DNA of 64,000 bases from NCBI RefSeq assembly GCF_001038505.1, contig NZ_LDPY01000001.1, positions 1,488,001 through 1,552,000 of the forward strand, written 5' to 3'. The translations under genes were made by a program, and so were the position numbers. A model generated the notes under the pieces. It was not told where the DNA came from, did no database searches, and worked only from the letters and a program-made list of their open reading frames with translations. The DNA is from Puniceibacterium sp. IMCC21224 (GTDB lineage Bacteria; Pseudomonadota; Alphaproteobacteria; Rhodobacterales; Rhodobacteraceae). Below are positions 59,075 through 64,000 of this stretch, piece after piece. Position 1 is the first letter of the stretch. Each line of letters opens with the position of its first letter.

Positions 59075-60082
59075 TCAATCGAACGTCCCGGCGACACGGC
59101 CCAGTAACATAAAGGCGCGGGCGGTGCGGGTGTTGGAAAACTCTGAAATGTCACTGTCGCTTGCGTTGCCCTCGAAGCGGGCGAATGTTTTGTCAAAAAG
59201 GCGCAGGAAATGATGCGCGGCGTCGCGAAAAATCGGGTCCTGTTTCATCCGGCCCGCCGTCAACGCGAGCGACGACCGGTCGCGCACGCCGCCAAGGGCG
59301 GCGATGGCACGGCCACGATCACCGGCAGCAAAGTGGCGCCAGACCTCGGGGCGGGCCTGATCGGGGCGCAGGTCGTCCATATAGATGCCATCCTGGCTGA
59401 GCAGGGTCAGTACATCCTGGCTGGCCTGCACTAGTTGCGCAGACGGTCGGTCGCGCAAGGCGCGGCGCAAGGCAGCAAAGCCTGCTGTGTCCTCGGCTGT
59501 GTCGGGAAAATTCAGCGCGCGGATCAGGTCGGTGTTCGTCAGCGGCGGCGCGAGAGATTCGGCCGGCGTGCCGAGTGCCAGGCCAGGTTGATCACTGCCG
59601 CCAGCTGGCTGGGCGACGGGCTTGGGCGCGACGGTGTTTGGATGCGGCACACGTATCGAGGTGAACATCGCCAACGCCGTCTCGGCCTTTTTCTGCGCTG
59701 CCGCAATATCGTCGAGCTTTTTCGCGATGGAGGGGCTGGTGGTGTCGTGCGCGGATTGCTGTTGTTGCGCGACATACGCGTGGCGGATCGCGTCGATCGC
59801 GCTTTGCAACCGCGCGCTTTCTTCGCGCATCACGCGGCTGGCGCGGGTTGCCGTCGCCCCGACCCAGATCATTGCCACCGGCAGGAACAGCGTTATCACG
59901 GTCAGCATCTGCCGCAGACCGTCGGCGCCATCAGTGGCACGCAACAGAAAATACCCCCCCGCGAGCACCAGCCATAGCCCGCTGAGCACGAGGGCGGTGA
60001 TCTCGATCCCGGTTACAGCGCTGCCAGCGCGTCGGTCATAAAGACCGAGCGGCGTGGTGCGGGCATCGTTGCTGTCGGCCAT
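59075..60082 (-). CDS. Conserved membrane protein of unknown function
   Basis: A 335-residue protein. Two membrane helices near residues 25-48 and 58-78 (ITALVLSGLWLVLAGGYFLL; MLTVITLFLPVAMIWVGATA) are followed by a coiled-coil-like segment ~80-150, a Pro/Ala linker with a low-complexity Gln run, and a helical C-terminal domain (~180-335). No known domain. It lies 15 bases downstream of greA on the same strand and may share its transcript. Its function is not inferable. Confidence 0.7.
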   Translation of the reverse strand: MADSNDARTTPLGLYDRRAGSAVTGIEITALVLSGLWLVLAGGYFLLRATDGADGLRQMLTVITLFLPVAMIWVGATATRASRVMREESARLQSAIDAIRHAYVAQQQQSAHDTTSPSIAKKLDDIAAAQKKAETALAMFTSIRVPHPNTVAPKPVAQPAGGSDQPGLALGTPAESLAPPLTNTDLIRALNFPDTAEDTAGFAALRRALRDRPSAQLVQASQDVLTLLSQDGIYMDDLRPDQARPEVWRHFAAGDRGRAIAALGGVRDRSSLALTAGRMKQDPIFRDAAHHFLRLFDKTFARFEGNASDSDISEFSNTRTARAFMLLGRVAGTFD

Positions 60083-60097
60083 GGGCCCCTCGCTCTG

Positions 60098-60568
60098 TCA
60101 GATATACGCGATCTTGAGCACTTCGTAAGATTTGACGCCGCCGGGAGTCTTGACCTCGACGCTGTCGCCTTCTTCCTTGCCGATCAGCGCGCGGGCGATG
60201 GGCGAGCGTATATTCAACAGGCCTTTTTCGATGCTTGCCTCCTGCTCGCCGACGATCTGCCAGGTTTTTTCCTCGTCGGTATCCTCGTCCACCAAGCTCA
60301 CGGTGGCGCCGAATTTGATCGACCCCGACAGCTTTTGCGGGTCAATCACTTCGGCCAGACCGATAATGCCTTCGAGTTCTTTCACACGACCTTCGATAAA
60401 GGACTGCTTTTCGCGGGCAGAATGATATTCGGCATTTTCGGACAGATCACCATGTTCGCGGGCTTCGGCGATCGCGCGAATGATCGCGGGGCGTTCAATG
60501 GATTTGAGCGTCTTCAGCTCGGTTTCGAGCGCCGTGTGCCCGGCGCGGGTCATCGGGATCTTGTCCAT
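60098..60568 (-). CDS. greA: Transcription elongation factor GreA
   Basis: A 156-residue GreA, normal length. N-terminal coiled-coil finger ([47 protein letters not shown] with the acidic tip) and C-terminal FKBP-like domain ([25 protein letters not shown]). It rescues backtracked RNA polymerase by stimulating transcript cleavage. Divergent from ETF-QO. Confidence 0.96.
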   Translation of the reverse strand: MDKIPMTRAGHTALETELKTLKSIERPAIIRAIAEAREHGDLSENAEYHSAREKQSFIEGRVKELEGIIGLAEVIDPQKLSGSIKFGATVSLVDEDTDEEKTWQIVGEQEASIEKGLLNIRSPIARALIGKEEGDSVEVKTPGGVKSYEVLKIAYI

Positions 60569-60874
60569 GGTCCTACCAAAAAATGTACCGCGCGCCCGTT
60601 CCCGGACGGCGGTGGGTGTGTGTCAACAATCGCCGTTAACTGTGCATTGGCGCGCGCAGAATGCAAGCCAGAATCATAGACCGGGCGGCGGGCCTTTGCC
60701 GGTTGATTGAACGACGATTGTGCAGTTGGCATCGCCAAAGACGTGTGTAATGGTCGCGTCCGGGGCATTTTACGCGGTGTGCAATTGAACTGCGGCTGCC
60801 CCTGAGGTAGCGATTCCCGGAAGAAAATAGACGGGTCAGCCGGGGCCCGTGGATAGCATGGGGAGCCGTCTGTT
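60569..60874. promoter_or_regulatory. Divergent intergenic region greA / ETF-QO
   Basis: About 305 bases with no convincing gene; it must hold the promoters of both neighbours. No clear -35/-10 pair, hairpin or operator was picked out. Confidence 0.35.
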
Positions 60875-62524
60875 ATGGGTGATGTGATACGCGAAGCGAT
60901 GGAGTATGACGTGGTGATCGTGGGAGCGGGGCCTGCGGGCCTGTCTGCCGCCATCCGTCTTAAACAGCTCGACGCGGATCTGAACGTCGTGGTGCTGGAA
61001 AAAGGCTCTGAGGTTGGCGCGCATATCCTGTCGGGCGCGGTGCTGGATCCCCGCGGGCTAGACGCGTTGATTCCGGAGTGGAAAACCAAAGGCGCGCCGG
61101 TCAAGATCCCTGTGCGTGAGGACAATTTTTATCTGCTGGGCGAGGCGGGCAAGATTCGTATCCCCAACTTTCCGATGCCCCCGCTGATGTCGAACCACGG
61201 CAATTATATTGTCAGCATGGGCAATGTCTGCCGCTGGATGGCTGAACAGGCCGAAGAGTTGGGGGTCGAGATTTTCCCCGGAATGGCCTGTTCCGAGATG
61301 GTCTATGGCGACAATGGCGAAGTGCGCGGTGTGGTCGCGGGTGAATTTGGCCGAAACCCCGACGGCACCCCCGGCGATGGCTATGAACCGGGGATGGAGT
61401 TGCTGGGCAAATATGTGTTCCTGAGCGAGGGGGTGCGTGGATCTCTGGCCAAGGAAGTCATCAATAAATACGACCTGAGCGCAGGCAAGGAACCGCAGAA
61501 ATTCGGCCTTGGCATGAAAGAAATCTGGGAGATTGACCCGGCCAAGCATAGCGAAGGCACCGTGACCCATACCATGGGCTGGCCGCTGGGCAGCAACGCC
61601 GGCGGCGGGTCGTTCATCTATCATCTTGAGAATAATCAGGTCTATGTCGGCTTTGTGGTGCATCTGAACTACAAGAACCCGCATCTGTATCCCTACATGG
61701 AATTTCAGCGGTTCAAGCATCACCCGATGGTCGCAGAATTGCTGAAGGGTGGCAAACGTGTGGCCTATGGCGCGCGGGCGATTTCAGAAGGTGGCTATCA
61801 GTCGATGCCCAAGATGGTGGCGCCGGGCGTGGCGTTGCTGGGCTGTTCTGTCGGCATGGTCAACGTGCCGCGGATCAAGGGCAACCACAACGCGATGCTG
61901 TCAGGCAAGGCAGCGGCCGAGGCGGCCCATGCCGCCATTCAGGTGGGTCGTGGGTCCGACGAATTGATCGCATATGAGAAAGAGGTACGCAATGGTGACA
62001 TCGGAGCGGACCTGAAAAAGGTGCGCAATGTCAAACCTTTGTGGTCCAAGTTCGGTCTTGTGGCGTCGCTGACGCTGGGTGGGTTCGACATGTGGACCAA
62101 CACCTTGGGGTTTTCGCTGCTAGGCACTGTCGGGCATGGCAAAACCGACGCCGCTGCGACCGGTAGGGCAAGCCTGTTCGAGCCGATTGATTACCCCAAA
62201 CCCGATGGAAAACTGTCGTTTGACCGGCTGACCAACGTGTCCTTCAGTTTTACCAATCACGAAGAAAACCAGCCCGCGCATCTTAAGCTCAGGGATCCCT
62301 GGGTGCCGATCGGCACCAACCTTCCAGCCTATGCCGAACCGGCGCAACGCTATTGCCCGGCTGGCGTCTATGAGGTGGTGCGCGAAGAGGGCAAGGATCC
62401 CCGTTTCGTGATCAATTTTCAGAACTGCGTCCATTGCAAGACGTGCGATATCAAGGACCCTAGCCAGAACATCGTCTGGACCGTGCCGCAGGGTGGCGAC
62501 GGGCCGAACTATCCCAATATGTAA
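60875..62524 (+). CDS. Electron transfer flavoprotein-ubiquinone oxidoreductase
   Basis: A 549-residue ETF-QO moving electrons from reduced ETF to ubiquinone at the membrane. FAD domain with VVIVGAGPAGLSAAIRL near residue 12 and VLEKGSEVGAHILSGAVLDP; the quinone-binding amphipathic region mid-protein; and the C-terminal [4Fe-4S] domain with RYCPAGVYE and NFQNCVHCKTCDIKDP. It is the electron outlet for acyl-CoA and dimethylglycine-type dehydrogenases such as those at 39169 and 10492. Start ATG 60875; GGGGAGCC lies about 11 bases upstream. Confidence 0.96.
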   Translation: MGDVIREAMEYDVVIVGAGPAGLSAAIRLKQLDADLNVVVLEKGSEVGAHILSGAVLDPRGLDALIPEWKTKGAPVKIPVREDNFYLLGEAGKIRIPNFPMPPLMSNHGNYIVSMGNVCRWMAEQAEELGVEIFPGMACSEMVYGDNGEVRGVVAGEFGRNPDGTPGDGYEPGMELLGKYVFLSEGVRGSLAKEVINKYDLSAGKEPQKFGLGMKEIWEIDPAKHSEGTVTHTMGWPLGSNAGGGSFIYHLENNQVYVGFVVHLNYKNPHLYPYMEFQRFKHHPMVAELLKGGKRVAYGARAISEGGYQSMPKMVAPGVALLGCSVGMVNVPRIKGNHNAMLSGKAAAEAAHAAIQVGRGSDELIAYEKEVRNGDIGADLKKVRNVKPLWSKFGLVASLTLGGFDMWTNTLGFSLLGTVGHGKTDAAATGRASLFEPIDYPKPDGKLSFDRLTNVSFSFTNHEENQPAHLKLRDPWVPIGTNLPAYAEPAQRYCPAGVYEVVREEGKDPRFVINFQNCVHCKTCDIKDPSQNIVWTVPQGGDGPNYPNM

Positions 62525-62701
62525 CTGTTTTTTGCGTTGGGGGCTTACGAAACGGTTTCCGGCGTTTCTGTGTCTTGCTGCCGTTTCAGACGATCACGGG
62601 AACGTTTTCGCTGCTTTTGTTGGATTTCGGTGCTCTGCATTGCGCGTTCAGCGCTCTGCGGCTAGTCTCGCTCCAAACAGATCATGGCAGAGTGAGGCAA
62701 C

Positions 62702-64000
62702 ATGACCAATTGGGCAAACCAGCTGCTGCGTGGCGTCGTTCTGGCCGCAGCTCTGGGCGCTCCGGCAGCAGGCACTGCCGCGGGCATTTCGGGCGACTAT
62801 CTGGCAGCACGTCAGGCGAACTACTCCGGCGATTACAAGGCTGCAGCCAAATATTACGGTCAGGCGATCCTGCTGGACCCCGGCAATGGCGATCTGATGG
62901 AGCGCGGGGTTCTTGCCAATCTGTCGCTGGGCGATTTTGACCGCGCGATTGCGCTGGCGGATCAATTGTCCGACGGCGGCTTTAGCAGTCAGATCGGGTA
63001 TATGGCACAGATGGCGGGCCTTGCCGCATCCGAGAATTACAGTGCGATCCTCAAACAGGTCGATGCAAACAAGGGCGTCGGCGTGCTGATTGACGGGCTC
63101 GTGCAGGCCTGGTCAGAACTGGGGCAGGGCGACCTGAGCGCCGCCCTCGTCAAATTCGACGAGGTGGCGACCATTGATGGCATGGGGCCGTTTGCCGCCT
63201 ATCACAAGGCGCTGGCGCTGGCGTCAGTCGGTGATTTTGAGGGGGCCGAGACGATCTTTGCCGCAGGCACTGCCGGGGGCATGCAGATGACGCGCCGGGG
63301 CACCGTGGCGCGGGCCGAGATCCTCAGCCAGTTGGATCGCAACGCTGATGCGGTCGCGATGATTGACGAAAGTTTTGGTCCCGATCCCGATCCGGGACTC
63401 AGCACGTTGCGGGCAGATCTAGCGGCTGGCACCCGACTGCCGTTTTCCCACATCAGCGGCGCACGCGATGGGTTGGCCGAGGTGTTCTATACCCTCGCCG
63501 GGGCGCTGTCGAACGAGATGAACGACGATTTTACCCTGCTTTACACCCGTGTTGCAGTCTACCTGCGCCCCGATCACGTCGATGCGTTACTTCTGGGCGC
63601 CGAGCTGTTGGAAAAGCTGGAACAGAATGATCTTGCGGTGGCGGCCTACAAACAGGTTCCGCGCGACAATCCGGCATATTACGCTGCTGAACTGGGTCGC
63701 GCCAATGCGTTGCGTGCCTCGGGCAAGGTGGATGCAGCTGTCGAAGTGCTGGAACAACTGGCTGAAACGCATGGCGACCTGCCGCTGGTGCAATCGACGC
63801 TGGGCGACCTGTTGCGCCAGCAGGAACATTTCGAAGACGCGATTACCGCCTATACCCGCGCGCTGGATACCTTTGACGAACCCAATGTCACGCAGTGGTT
63901 TCTGTATTACGCTCGTGCGATCAGTCATGAACGTCTCGACCACTGGGACGAATCCGAGGCCGATTTCCGCGCCGCGCTAGAGCTGAACCCCGAACAGCCC
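62702..64000 (+). CDS. Tetratricopeptide repeat protein (partial, C-terminus outside window)
   Basis: 433 codons are present; the frame is open at the right edge. A signal peptide (LLRGVVLAAALGAPAAGTAAG) precedes TPR units starting at YLAARQANYSGDYKAAAKYYGQAILLDPGN. Later units include FYTLAGALSNEM, DALLLGAELLEKL and FEDAITAYTRALDTF. Likely a periplasmic or outer-membrane-associated scaffold conserved in Rhodobacteraceae. The partner is unknown. ATG 62702 follows AGAGTGAGG. Confidence 0.85.
   Translation, partial: MTNWANQLLRGVVLAAALGAPAAGTAAGISGDYLAARQANYSGDYKAAAKYYGQAILLDPGNGDLMERGVLANLSLGDFDRAIALADQLSDGGFSSQIGYMAQMAGLAASENYSAILKQVDANKGVGVLIDGLVQAWSELGQGDLSAALVKFDEVATIDGMGPFAAYHKALALASVGDFEGAETIFAAGTAGGMQMTRRGTVARAEILSQLDRNADAVAMIDESFGPDPDPGLSTLRADLAAGTRLPFSHISGARDGLAEVFYTLAGALSNEMNDDFTLLYTRVAVYLRPDHVDALLLGAELLEKLEQNDLAVAAYKQVPRDNPAYYAAELGRANALRASGKVDAAVEVLEQLAETHGDLPLVQSTLGDLLRQQEHFEDAITAYTRALDTFDEPNVTQWFLYYARAISHERLDHWDESEADFRAALELNPEQP

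Overview
This window looks like a piece of an alphaproteobacterial chromosome of the Rhodobacteraceae (Roseobacter) type. Signs are high GC content, a monomeric NADP isocitrate dehydrogenase, an F1-ATPase operon (atpHAGDC) without its F0 genes, the tiny aa3-oxidase subunit IV, DUF6173 and DUF6356 proteins, a large RTX/Hint secreted protein, and a pyrB - small membrane protein - pyrC-like - plsY cluster. About 50 protein genes are supported, two of them cut by the window edges. No rRNA, tRNA, CRISPR array, insertion sequence or prophage was seen. Genus cannot be decided from the sequence alone.

Layout. 1-3096: a hydroxycinnamate (ferulate/coumarate-type) module, MarR regulator and crotonase divergent from feruloyl-CoA synthase. 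3231-5474: isocitrate dehydrogenase with a clear terminator. 5526-6462: about 0.9 kb without a convincing gene, leading to a 1087-residue cadherin-like/RTX/Hint protein (6463-9726). 9852-15272: a MobA-like nucleotidyltransferase with a dimethylglycine/sarcosine dehydrogenase-type flavoprotein, a sulfotransferase and an old-yellow-enzyme reductase. 15365-17948: lon with a textbook sigma-32 promoter and a terminator. 18100-22214: an AbrB-family membrane protein and a Na+/H+ antiporter carrying a cyclic-nucleotide-binding-like domain. 22542-27596: M23 peptidase, clpA, gloB, methyltransferase. 27960-32933: atpHAGDC and terminator, then an H-type lectin. 33427-42558: prs, an isomerase, a hydrolase, a lipoprotein coupled to coxIV, an Lrp regulator, MBL hydrolase plus DmdC-like acyl-CoA dehydrogenase, tsaC/sua5, yqgE. 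42740-48426: a DsbD-N-like periplasmic protein and an RND efflux pair. 48587-59031: moaB, a uracil-DNA glycosylase, the pyrimidine cluster, plsY, azlCD, then a molybdenum-cofactor run fdhD-mobA-mobB-moeA. 59075-64000: a membrane protein, greA, ETF-ubiquinone oxidoreductase and a truncated TPR protein.

Two themes stand out. The first is molybdenum cofactor and formate dehydrogenase maturation: moaB, fdhD, mobA, mobB and a moeA fused to an extra N-terminal domain, with a more distant MocA-like gene. The second is catabolic flavoenzymes feeding the quinone pool: acyl-CoA dehydrogenase, dimethylglycine dehydrogenase-like protein and ETF-QO.

I did not find an obviously new multi-gene system. The most useful observations are: a dihydroorotase homologue that has lost its metal ligands next to pyrB; a single-base frameshift at the start of mobA; the moeA fusion; a family-4-like uracil-DNA glycosylase lacking most iron-sulfur cysteines; a possible 48-codon gene linking pyrB to the next gene by two ATGA overlaps; and several undescribed small repeats and palindromes in regulatory regions.
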